From Phycisphaeraceae bacterium (lineage in GTDB: Bacteria; Planctomycetota; Phycisphaerae; Phycisphaerales; Zrk34): DNA of 64,000 nt. Below, in pieces: positions 33,205 to 40,770 of the stretch. Position numbers and translations under genes: made by a program. The DNA is taken from assembly GCA_028282805.1 (NCBI GenBank), contig JANQHD010000033.1, forward strand, positions 62,001-126,000, written 5' to 3'. Each line of letters opens with the position of its first letter. Position 1 is the stretch's first letter. The notes beneath the pieces were generated by a model that was not told the origin of the DNA, did not search any database, and was given only the letters and a program-made list of their open reading frames with translations.

Positions 33205-35130
33205 TCACAGGCTGCCGCGCTCGCGATCGGTTGACATCACGAGGCTCATGCACGTCTCGCCCTCACAGAACAGCAGGTTCGACGCGTGCATGCGGTCGAG
33301 CGCGGCGTTGACATCTGTTTCGGTGACGCCGTCGAACCGGCCCTTGAGCTGCGTGCGCTTGGTGGGCTTGTTGATCGCTTCGAGCAGTTCGCAACCCAGT
33401 TCGTCAACCTCGTGTTCGATGGCCACGTCGCTACGCGAATCGTAAACAGCGCCGCCCGACCCCCGCCGGGTCATGACGAGCTCCGGCCGATCCCCCGCGC
33501 CCGTGAGCCACCGATCCCGCCAACGGTTGATCTCACGTTGGATCCGATCGATCCATTTCGCCACGAGTTCCACGTGCGAGGCCTTGACGTTCGCGTCGGT
33601 GAAGAAGTACGCCATGCGCTCGAGGTCGGCGTCGCTGAACGGGTACACCATCGCGTAGAAATCGTAGGGTTGCAGCTTGAGGTTGTGTTCCTCGGCCAGC
33701 ACGAAGTACGGGCTGAACCGGTCGAACCGGATCGGGTACACCCCGGTCGGCGGCGGCAGGTGCAACAGCTTGGGGATGTCGTCGACGTACTTGCGGTAGA
33801 CCGCTTCCTCTTCGCCGGGGAAGCCGATCAGCAGGTTCCACCCGGGTTTCACGCCGTGCCTCAGGCACCGTTGGAGCAGTTGGACGTTCTGGAACGACGT
33901 GATGCCCTTCTTCATCAGCTTCAACGACGAGGTCGCCAACGATTCGATGCCCGGCTGGATCTCCCGCACGCCCGCCGCGGCGAGCACCTTCAGGTCCTTG
34001 TCCTTCAGGTTCGCCTTGGTCTCATAAAACAGGCACGCGCCCTCGGGCGGCGTGATGTGCGGGAACACCTCGCTGAGGTATTCCATGGGCATGATGTTGT
34101 CGACCGACTCGAACTCGGTCACCGCCGGCGCATACCCGAACAGCCGGTTGATCAGCCCGATCGCCTTGCCCGGTTGCATGGCGCGGTAGTTCATGGTCGT
34201 GCCGTTGAGCCCGCAGAACGTGCAGTGCGACCGCTCGCCCCACCAGCAGCCGCGCGAGGTCTCGAACAGCAGCTTGGGCGCGATGCGCTGACCGTGGTTG
34301 AACCGCCCGACCGATGCCATGAAATCGTCGTAGTCGAGCGGCAGGTCGGCGTCGATGTCGAGTTCGTCGCCGATCTCGCCCGAGTTGCCGTCGACTTGCA
34401 GGGCGAGGCGTCGGCGCGAGTACACGCCCGTGATCCGGTGGCATTCGTCACGCTGGCCCGCGAGCAGGCGCTCGACAAAAAGCGGGAATGTGCGCAGCGA
34501 GGGCCCCGAAAACACGTGGTCGATCGCGTCCACGTTCCGTGCGATCACCTGCCCCATGGTCGCCTCGCAGTTTGCGCCGCCGGCGATGACAACCAGGTCT
34601 GGGTTGCGCCGCTTCAACAGCCGCGCCAGCGCGAACGTCGCCACGTTCTGGGCAAACACCGACGTGAACCCGACCACGTCATAGCGGTCGAGCGCGTGCG
34701 CATCGATCAAGCCGTTGAGCACTTGTTCGAGTTGCTCGCGTTTATCCAGCAGCGCCTCGACATCTCCCGTCGACAGCCCGAGCTGCCGGGCGTGGCGCTG
34801 GAAATACTCGTCGCGGTTGTCCGGCCGGTCGGGGAATGCGACCCGTCGGAACAGCCAATCGCCCAAGCCCGCCATCATCGCGCTGACCGAGTCGGCGATC
34901 CGCGTGTACATCGCCACGCCGAAGTGCTCGGCGAGGTCGTGGTTAAAGTAGAAGATGTCCGCCCGCACGCGCTCGCCGAGCTGGGCGCGCAGCGCCGACC
35001 GAAGCTGGGTCAGCGCGATCGATGGCCGGTTGGCCGCGGCGAACGGCATGTTCACCAACGCGACCGCGCACACCCCGTCAGGTTCATGACGCGATGGAGC
35101 AAGGCTGTTCATAGTGTGAGAGGTGATCAT
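33205..35130 (-). CDS. B12-type radical SAM enzyme, RiPP-maturation (bottromycin-like) class
   Basis: 641 residues, convergent with the NRPS genes. The N-terminal half resembles a cobalamin-binding domain (VALVNMPFAAANRPSIALTQ). The cluster motif SRGCWWGERSHCTFCGLNG has spacing C-x7-C-x2-C at Cys295, 303 and 306. That spacing replaces the standard CX3CX2C and is known from RiPP maturases related to the bottromycin C-methyltransferases. The C-terminal 80 residues or so form a separate winged-helix-like domain. I predict C-methylation of an unreactive carbon in the peptide; no RiPP precursor was found beside it. I chose the ATG at 35130 behind a G-rich ribosome site; ATGs at 35154 and 35112 are possible. 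Confidence 0.8.
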   Translation of the reverse strand: MITSHTMNSLAPSRHEPDGVCAVALVNMPFAAANRPSIALTQLRSALRAQLGERVRADIFYFNHDLAEHFGVAMYTRIADSVSAMMAGLGDWLFRRVAFPDRPDNRDEYFQRHARQLGLSTGDVEALLDKREQLEQVLNGLIDAHALDRYDVVGFTSVFAQNVATFALARLLKRRNPDLVVIAGGANCEATMGQVIARNVDAIDHVFSGPSLRTFPLFVERLLAGQRDECHRITGVYSRRRLALQVDGNSGEIGDELDIDADLPLDYDDFMASVGRFNHGQRIAPKLLFETSRGCWWGERSHCTFCGLNGTTMNYRAMQPGKAIGLINRLFGYAPAVTEFESVDNIMPMEYLSEVFPHITPPEGACLFYETKANLKDKDLKVLAAAGVREIQPGIESLATSSLKLMKKGITSFQNVQLLQRCLRHGVKPGWNLLIGFPGEEEAVYRKYVDDIPKLLHLPPPTGVYPIRFDRFSPYFVLAEEHNLKLQPYDFYAMVYPFSDADLERMAYFFTDANVKASHVELVAKWIDRIQREINRWRDRWLTGAGDRPELVMTRRGSGGAVYDSRSDVAIEHEVDELGCELLEAINKPTKRTQLKGRFDGVTETDVNAALDRMHASNLLFCEGETCMSLVMSTDRERGSL

Positions 35131-35204
35131 CCGTACCCACCCCCAACCGTGCATGGTTCACCAAGCATCAGGTATACGAGCAGCGAGCACGGTCGACCCC
35201 ACCT

Positions 35205-35233
35205 ATTGTAAGCGGGCCCCAACCCACCACCAA
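35205..35233 (-). promoter_or_regulatory. Candidate promoter of the radical SAM gene
   Basis: On the minus strand TTGGTG (35228-35233) and TACAAT (35205-35210) are 17 bp apart, about 75 bp upstream of the start codon. It lies back to back with the plus-strand promoter. Confidence 0.5.
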
Positions 35234-35240
35234 GAAAATG

Positions 35241-35270
35241 TTGGCTCGACTCACCCGCCCGCCGTAAACT
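35241..35270 (+). promoter_or_regulatory. Candidate promoter of the hydrolase/TE/Sfp operon
   Basis: TTGGCT (35241-35246) and TAAACT (35265-35270) have an 18-bp spacer. Only 7 bp separate its -35 from that of the divergent promoter, so one regulator could control both directions. Confidence 0.5.
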
Positions 35271-35316
35271 GTTCACGCCGTTGACCGATCGCACGCGTGG
35301 AGGGGCGCCGCAGCAC

Positions 35317-36153
35317 ATGGACCCGGGTAACACGACAACCCACGCTTCCCCCACGCCGGGCGAGACCGGCGGGGCGGTGGAGCCGACGCTCTTTCAGGCC
35401 GAGGGGCGCTCGCTGTTCGGCTGCCTGTACAAGCCTGCCACGGCCAACCCCATCGCGGGCGTCGTGTTGTGCAACCCGATCGGCCACGAGTACATCCGCT
35501 GCCACCGCACGTGCCGGCAGCTCGCGATCGCGCTGAACAAGGCCGGCGTCGCCGTGTTACGCTTTGATTACTACGGCACGGGCGACTCGGCGGGCGAGAG
35601 CCACGAGGCGGAATTGGCGCACTGGGAATCGGACACGGCGCACGCGGTCGAACACCTGCGTCGCACGCACGGCGTGCCCGTTTGTGTAGTAGGGCTGCGG
35701 TTCGGTGCGACTGTGGCGTGGTGCGCCGGCGTCGCGGCGTCGCTCGCGGATCAGCTGGTGCTCTGCGACCCGGTCGTCAATGGCAGCCAATACCTCGAAG
35801 AACAGCAACGCCAGCACCACGAACTGGCGGTCAAGCACGGGCACCCCGACGCCGAAGTGAGCGACCGCGTCGAACTGATGGGCCACGACTACGCGCAGCA
35901 ACTGATCGAACAGATGCGCCGGTTGGACCTTGCGCATGTTGTGCCGCCTGCCGCCACGAAAGCGCTGTTGTTACACAACGCGTCGGACACGGTGGGCGAT
36001 CTCGAAGCGGTGTTGCGATCGCCTGCGCGGTCGTTGTCGGTGCGTTCGTACGAAGGGCCGCGCGTGTGGTTGGCCGAGCCCTTCGAAGGGGTGGTGCCGA
36101 TCGGCGCGATCCGTACCATCGTGGAATGGATCAAGCGGAACAACGATGCATGA
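35317..36153 (+). CDS. Alpha/beta hydrolase, exosortase-A-system hydrolase 2-like
   Basis: A 278-residue alpha/beta-hydrolase fold protein (LFGCLYKP, GVVLCNPIGHEYIRCHR, VLRFDYYGTGDSAGES). The nucleophile elbow reads GLRFGA, with Arg where serine hydrolases have Ser. The same GLRxGA elbow is characteristic, from memory, of the exosortase-A-associated hydrolase 2 family. It may therefore bind rather than hydrolyse, or use another residue. It is first in a five-gene operon with the TE and Sfp genes and overlaps the next gene by 8 bp. GGAGG is 13 nt before the ATG; a TTG at 35281 is an alternative start. Confidence 0.72.
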   Translation: MDPGNTTTHASPTPGETGGAVEPTLFQAEGRSLFGCLYKPATANPIAGVVLCNPIGHEYIRCHRTCRQLAIALNKAGVAVLRFDYYGTGDSAGESHEAELAHWESDTAHAVEHLRRTHGVPVCVVGLRFGATVAWCAGVAASLADQLVLCDPVVNGSQYLEEQQRQHHELAVKHGHPDAEVSDRVELMGHDYAQQLIEQMRRLDLAHVVPPAATKALLLHNASDTVGDLEAVLRSPARSLSVRSYEGPRVWLAEPFEGVVPIGAIRTIVEWIKRNNDA

Positions 36154-37027
36154 GCAAGCGGTCATCGTGGGTCAGACGCGCCGGATGGTCGGTGTCATCA
36201 CCGAACCGCGACCGGCGGGCGGCGGCGCGGGCGAGCCGGCCTACATCCTTTTGAACGCCGGCCTCGTGCACCGTGTCGGCCCGAGCCGCTTGTACGTGAA
36301 GCTCGCACGCCGCCTCGCGGCGCAAGGCGTCACCGTGTTGCGCTTCGACCACAGCGGGATCGGTGACAGCGAGGTCGCCCACGACAACCGGTCGTACATC
36401 GAGCGCACGATCATCGAGGCCGGCGAAGCGATGGACACGCTCGATCGTTTACGCGGCATCCGCCGTTTCGTCCTGCTGGGCGTCTGCAGCGGCGCGGCCA
36501 CCGCGTTCCGCGCCGCCACAGAAGACCCGCGCGTGGTCGGGGCCGTGCTGATCAATGCCCAGGCGTTCTACGACGAGCAGGAGTGGAACCGGCACGTGTT
36601 CAACCAGCGGTGGGCGAACGAGTACTGGACGCAATCGCTGTTCCGTTGGGACAGCTGGCGGCGCGCGTTGACCGGCCGCATCCAGTACAAGCGGCTGCTC
36701 GGCGTGCTTGGCCGGCGCGCGAAAAACCTGGTGTGGAAGGACAAGACCGTTCGCACAACTTCCGATCGCCTGCGGCGGGACATCCGGGCCTTGCTCGATC
36801 GCGAGGTGCGGTTGAGCATGATTTACTCTGAGGGCGACCGGGGGCTGGAGTATTTGAACCTTGCGTACAAGAAGGATGCGGCAGCGCGTCTGGTAGAATC
36901 GGGCGTCGCGGTGACGCTCATCCCGAACGCGGACCACACGTTTACGCTGCTGCGCGACCAGCGGCGGCTGATCGAGGCGATCGAACGATGGCGGCAGACA
37001 CCGCTTAACCCCGCCGAGGAGGCGTGA
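36146..37027 (+). CDS. Alpha/beta hydrolase, exosortase-A-system hydrolase 1-like
   Basis: 293 residues, partner of the preceding gene. The fold landmarks are ILLNAGLVHRVGPSRLYVKL, VLRFDHSGIGDSE and the elbow GVCSGAAT. In this elbow the central residue can be read as Cys-Ser, in place of GxSxG. The acid/base end is NADHTF. In exosortase gene sets the two hydrolases occur together with an acyl carrier and AMP ligase, so a thioester- or carrier-linked substrate is plausible. Here the carrier partner could be the NRPS. The start ATG at 36146 lies inside the previous gene. Confidence 0.72.
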   Translation: MHEQAVIVGQTRRMVGVITEPRPAGGGAGEPAYILLNAGLVHRVGPSRLYVKLARRLAAQGVTVLRFDHSGIGDSEVAHDNRSYIERTIIEAGEAMDTLDRLRGIRRFVLLGVCSGAATAFRAATEDPRVVGAVLINAQAFYDEQEWNRHVFNQRWANEYWTQSLFRWDSWRRALTGRIQYKRLLGVLGRRAKNLVWKDKTVRTTSDRLRRDIRALLDREVRLSMIYSEGDRGLEYLNLAYKKDAAARLVESGVAVTLIPNADHTFTLLRDQRRLIEAIERWRQTPLNPAEEA

Positions 37028-37029
37028 CG

Positions 37030-38637
37030 ATGAACCGCAACGCCGCGTGCTGCGCCCTGCTCGTGTCGCTGATGCTCGGCGCGACCAGCTGCGCCAGGGC
37101 CGAGGAACGGGCCAAGCCCGCCGCGGCGCCGGCGGCGCAGGTTCAAACGGACACCCAACCCGCGGTCGCGATCGAACTCGACCGACTCGAGTTCACCGCC
37201 GAGCGCGCGCACGTGCTGCGGTCTTCCGTGTTCTTTAACCCTCGCACGCAAGGCGGGGCGGAGCTTTATTTCAAGGAATACGAAGACCACCACGCGGCGC
37301 GGCTGTTCAACGTGTTCGAGTGGGAGGCGCTGAACTCGACCGATCACGCGTCATTCGCCACGGCCCTGGAGAAACGCCGCCCGTACCTGGAGAAGATGGC
37401 CGACAGCCACGACAAGCTCATCTACGTGATCGCGCTGACGCCCGAGTGGTTGAGCCGGTCGAAAGACAAGCGGGTGGTCGAGGGGCCATGGCGCAGGCTC
37501 CACGCGCACCGCCCGAAGGACTACCGGCAATGGCGCCGGCTCGTGACCACCGCGGCCGGGTTCTTCAAGCAGTTCGACGGCGCCGAGCGCTACTACGAGG
37601 TGTGGAGCGAGCCGGACCTCGGGTACTGGCAGGAGGGCATGGACGAGTACCTGGAGTTGTACGCGCAGACCGCCGCCGCGATCAAGGCGGCCGACCCGCA
37701 GGCCAAGGTGGGCGGCGCCACCGTGAACGGATGGGACGGCAGGCTGCGCGCGTCGCCCGGCCGCGACCCGGTCAACATCGAGCTCATCCGCTACGCGGGC
37801 CGGCGAAACGCCCCGCTCGATTTCGTCTCGTGGCATCACTACGCGAGCCTGCGCGGCGATCTGATCGGCAAGGCGACCGCGGCATACGACCGGGCGGTAC
37901 AGCAGTCCGGCCTAGCCAAGAAGCCCGAGTACGTGATCTCGGAATGGAACAACGTCTCGCTCTTCCGCGACACCGCCTACGCGCCGGCGATGCTGACGGA
38001 GACTTTTCTCGACATCTACAAGTCGAAGGTCGACGTCCACACGCTCGCCGCGTGGGAGGACTTCCACGCCAAGCGGGACAACTCGGGCTACGGGCTCGTC
38101 CGGCAGGGCGGACACAAGAAGCCCGTGTACCACGCGTACCGCTTTCTCGACTCGTTGAGCCGCGACACCGCGGGCGTTGCGCTGATCGAGATGAAAGACG
38201 AGCAGGCCCAGGTTGGCACGCAACGGGTCCTGATTTCGAAGAAGAACGCGCACACGTACGAGTTGGTGTGTTGGCAGATCGGCCACGAGCCGCCCATCGC
38301 CGCCGCGGTCGATTACCTGTTGTCGCGGGGCATGACCCGGCGCGACCTGATGGCGTACGGCGGGTTCGACGAGCTGGCCCAGGCGATTCGCGGGGCGAAG
38401 GCGCGGGACCCGGCGCACGCGGGCTTGTTCAAGACCGCCGCACGCGTGGCGCGCGACCACCGGCGGCAGTCGCGGCCGCTGCGCCTCGTGTTCACCGGGC
38501 GCGAGGCGGTGACCGTGTTGAAGGCGGAAGCCGTTCGGTCAGACTTGGCCGAGAAAACCGTAAAAGTTGCGGGCAACCGATTGGAGTGCGACATGCGCAT
38601 GTTCGAGGTGGTCCGCTTGGAGTTGGAGGTGCGATGA
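37030..38637 (+). CDS. GH39-like glycoside hydrolase lipoprotein
   Basis: 535 residues. The N-terminus is a probable lipoprotein signal with GATSC at Cys21. A TIM-barrel hydrolase core follows: RYYEVWSEPDLGYWQ gives the acid/base Glu (SEP replacing NEP), FVSWHHYAS follows, and VISEWNN gives the candidate nucleophile Glu. The C-terminal part is beta-sandwich-like. Family 39 includes beta-xylosidases and alpha-iduronidases. Its place in the NRPS tailoring operon is unexpected: AGGAGG serves its ATG and the stop overlaps the TE start (ATGA). It may trim a sugar or act on polysaccharide; the substrate is unknown. Confidence 0.72.
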   Translation: MNRNAACCALLVSLMLGATSCARAEERAKPAAAPAAQVQTDTQPAVAIELDRLEFTAERAHVLRSSVFFNPRTQGGAELYFKEYEDHHAARLFNVFEWEALNSTDHASFATALEKRRPYLEKMADSHDKLIYVIALTPEWLSRSKDKRVVEGPWRRLHAHRPKDYRQWRRLVTTAAGFFKQFDGAERYYEVWSEPDLGYWQEGMDEYLELYAQTAAAIKAADPQAKVGGATVNGWDGRLRASPGRDPVNIELIRYAGRRNAPLDFVSWHHYASLRGDLIGKATAAYDRAVQQSGLAKKPEYVISEWNNVSLFRDTAYAPAMLTETFLDIYKSKVDVHTLAAWEDFHAKRDNSGYGLVRQGGHKKPVYHAYRFLDSLSRDTAGVALIEMKDEQAQVGTQRVLISKKNAHTYELVCWQIGHEPPIAAAVDYLLSRGMTRRDLMAYGGFDELAQAIRGAKARDPAHAGLFKTAARVARDHRRQSRPLRLVFTGREAVTVLKAEAVRSDLAEKTVKVAGNRLECDMRMFEVVRLELEVR

Positions 38638-39404
38638 ACCGTGCGGATGCCGAGCTGTGGTTGACGTGTTTGCGCCGCGAGGCCGGGGCGCAACTGCGGT
38701 TGCTCTGCCTGCCTTACGCCGGTGGGGGCACGCTGGCGTACCGGCCGTGGGCCGAGCGTTTGCCGCACGGGGTCGAGTTGTGGGCGGCGCAACTGCCGGG
38801 GCGTGAGAAGCGGTTGGCCGAGCCGCCGCCCGACGCGATGTCGCCGATGGTCGCAGCGATCGCCGATGCCGTCGAGCCGTGGGACGCGACGTCGTTTGCG
38901 GTGTACGGCCACAGCATGGGCGCGCAGTTGGGTTTTGAACTGGCACGCGAGTTGCGGCGCCGCGGCGCAAGCGGGCCGACCCGCCTGCTGGTCAGCGGTT
39001 GCGTCGCGCCGCAGGTGCCGTGCCCTTACCCGCCGATCCACGCGCTGTCCGACGGGCCGTTCATCGAAGAGCTGAAAAAACTCGGCGGGACGCCGGACGA
39101 GGTGTTGCGGTCGGCGGAGTTGATGGCGTTCGTGCTGCCGGTGATCCGGGCGGATATCACACTCTCCGAGAACTACGCCTGCCGCGATGAGCCGCCGCTC
39201 GGTTGCCCGATCAACGTGTACGGCGGCCTGGCCGACCCGGTCACGGATCGCGAGGGTTTGGATGCGTGGCAGCGGCAGACAACCGGGCCGTTCAAGTTGC
39301 GGATGTTCCCCGGCGACCACTTCTTCATCGACGCGTGCGGGGCGGTATTCTTCGACGCGTTGGCGGCCGACCTGCAACCGAGCCCGACGGATTCGCTTAA
39401 ATGA
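38634..39404 (+). CDS. Type II thioesterase for NRPS editing or release
   Basis: A 256-residue alpha/beta hydrolase of the type II TE family (RLLCLPYAGGGTLAYRPWAE at the start). The nucleophile Ser94 is in YGHSMGAQ. An Asp in GGLADPVT and a His in PGDHFF complete the triad. Such enzymes remove misprimed acyl groups from carrier proteins. Because the NRPS chain has no cis thioesterase, it may also release the peptide (inference). It is translationally coupled to the gene before it, and the PPTase gene follows after 16 bp. Confidence 0.9.
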   Translation: MNRADAELWLTCLRREAGAQLRLLCLPYAGGGTLAYRPWAERLPHGVELWAAQLPGREKRLAEPPPDAMSPMVAAIADAVEPWDATSFAVYGHSMGAQLGFELARELRRRGASGPTRLLVSGCVAPQVPCPYPPIHALSDGPFIEELKKLGGTPDEVLRSAELMAFVLPVIRADITLSENYACRDEPPLGCPINVYGGLADPVTDREGLDAWQRQTTGPFKLRMFPGDHFFIDACGAVFFDALAADLQPSPTDSLK

Positions 39405-39420
39405 TGAGCGTCTTTTCACG

Positions 39421-40170
39421 ATGAGTGCGCTACCCGAGTGGCCAGCACCGACCGAGACGCCGACGCTCGCCGGCGACCGTGTTCACGTCTGGCAGGTGGC
39501 GTTGGGGTGTTCGGATCGCGTGGCCGCAGGCCTGTCGCGGGCGCTGGGGCCCGCGGAGTTGGCGCGGGCCGAGGCGTTTCGGTTCGATACGGATCGGCAC
39601 GACTTTGTGGTCAGGCGCGGCGTGTTGCGCCGCGTCCTCGCGGGCTACCACGGGTGCGCCCCGGGTGAGTTGACGTACACGCACACGCCGTTCGGCCAAC
39701 CGGTGTTGTGCGGGCCGGGGAACGCGGCGGGCTTGCGGTTCAGCGTGTCGAGTTCGGCGGGGTGGGCGCTGATCGCGGTGGCGCGCGATCGGGCGGTCGG
39801 TGTGGACCTTGAGCGTGTCGAGCCGAGGCGGGCCGATGACGATCTGGCCACCCGCTTCTTTGCCCCGGGTGAGGTCGAACAGTTAGCCAAGTTAAAAGGC
39901 CAAGTTAGGGTGCGTGCGTTTTTCGATTGTTGGACGCGCAAGGAGGCGTACATCAAGGCTCGCGGTGAGGGCTTGTCGCTTGCGCTGGACTCCTTCGGTG
40001 TGCCGGTCCAGGCGGATCGGGCCGACGGTTTGCTCTGGAGCAGCGAGGGGCTTGGCGAGGTGGACCGCTGGGCGATGGAGGCGTTGCCCTGCGGGTCGGA
40101 TTACGCCGGCTGCGTGGTGGGCGAGGGGCGCGGATGGACGCTGGACCTGTGGCGATGGTCGCTGGGGTAG
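39421..40170 (+). CDS. Sfp-type 4'-phosphopantetheinyl transferase
   Basis: 249 residues. It transfers phosphopantetheine from CoA to the carrier-domain serines of the NRPSs. Two signature blocks are present: VGVDLERVEP with the Mg-binding acidic residues, and FFDCWTRKEAYIKARGEGL (the WxxKEAxxK motif). The length matches the broad-specificity Sfp group rather than AcpS. It is last in the operon that begins at 35317, and supplies activation for all six carrier domains of the cluster. Confidence 0.93.
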   Translation: MSALPEWPAPTETPTLAGDRVHVWQVALGCSDRVAAGLSRALGPAELARAEAFRFDTDRHDFVVRRGVLRRVLAGYHGCAPGELTYTHTPFGQPVLCGPGNAAGLRFSVSSSAGWALIAVARDRAVGVDLERVEPRRADDDLATRFFAPGEVEQLAKLKGQVRVRAFFDCWTRKEAYIKARGEGLSLALDSFGVPVQADRADGLLWSSEGLGEVDRWAMEALPCGSDYAGCVVGEGRGWTLDLWRWSLG

Positions 40171-40293
40171 TTTGCGCCGGGTCGCGGTCCCCCGAGTGTG
40201 CTATGCGGTTTGGGCGCTTGGGGTTGGGTGAGCTTAAACAGCTTGAATGAAAGAGTATAAGTATTTGTCATATTTTGCTTTGTGCAAATTTTC

Positions 40294-40322
40294 TTGACTG
40301 TCGCCGGGCGCGCAGCTATTTA
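40294..40322 (+). promoter_or_regulatory. Sigma-70-like promoter of the exopolysaccharide locus
   Basis: TTGACT and TATTTA are separated by 17 bp and preceded by a strikingly AT-rich UP-like stretch (40240-40293). The first start codon I support is at 40771, so the leader would be about 440 nt. The stretch 40323-40770 holds no gene or structure that I can name. Confidence 0.6.
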
Positions 40323-40770
40323 TAGACATAACCGGGGGGGATTGTTCGGCTTCACGAAGCGACAAGCCTTTTGTGTCGGGTCAGGTTGTCTCAGATCGTG
40401 ACAAGAGTTCCGATGTGTTGCCGACCTCGTCGGTTGGCGAACGGTCGCGCATCGGGTGGTTGGGAGCATTAGAAATTAAGGGAGGATGCGGTAGCGTGTA
40501 GCAAGCCCGTGGGGGGGCGATCCTATCACTTCGTGGCGGCACGGCCGCCGGTTTACGCAACGCTGATTTCGTTCGGGTGGGTTGACGCGCCGCCGTCGGG
40601 CGGTCGGTGTCTGCGGCGTTAGGCAAGAACGGGCGGCCGGACGCGAAGGGGATTGGGAGGATGGTGTGGACCACAGGTCGCCATCACGTGGCTCTTGCGG
40701 GAGTTCGGTGAACGCTGCACGGTGCGACGAGGGCGTGGATTTGTGTCCTCGTTCGGCCGCGGTTCAGGCA

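Noticed and set aside
33286-35211. A 641-codon plus-strand open frame opposite the radical SAM gene
   Set aside because: The translation is low in structure and rich in Arg/Val/His. The minus strand has the cluster motif and family pattern.
33187-35316. RiPP precursor peptide next to the radical SAM gene
   Set aside because: The flanking gaps are 18 bp (33187-33204) and under 190 bp. They hold promoters and no small ORF with a good ribosome site and leader-like sequence.
17049-40170. MbtH-like helper or terminal thioesterase domain in the peptide cluster
   Set aside because: No short ORF with the MbtH NxExQxSxWP pattern was found, and the last NRPS ends shortly after its carrier domain.
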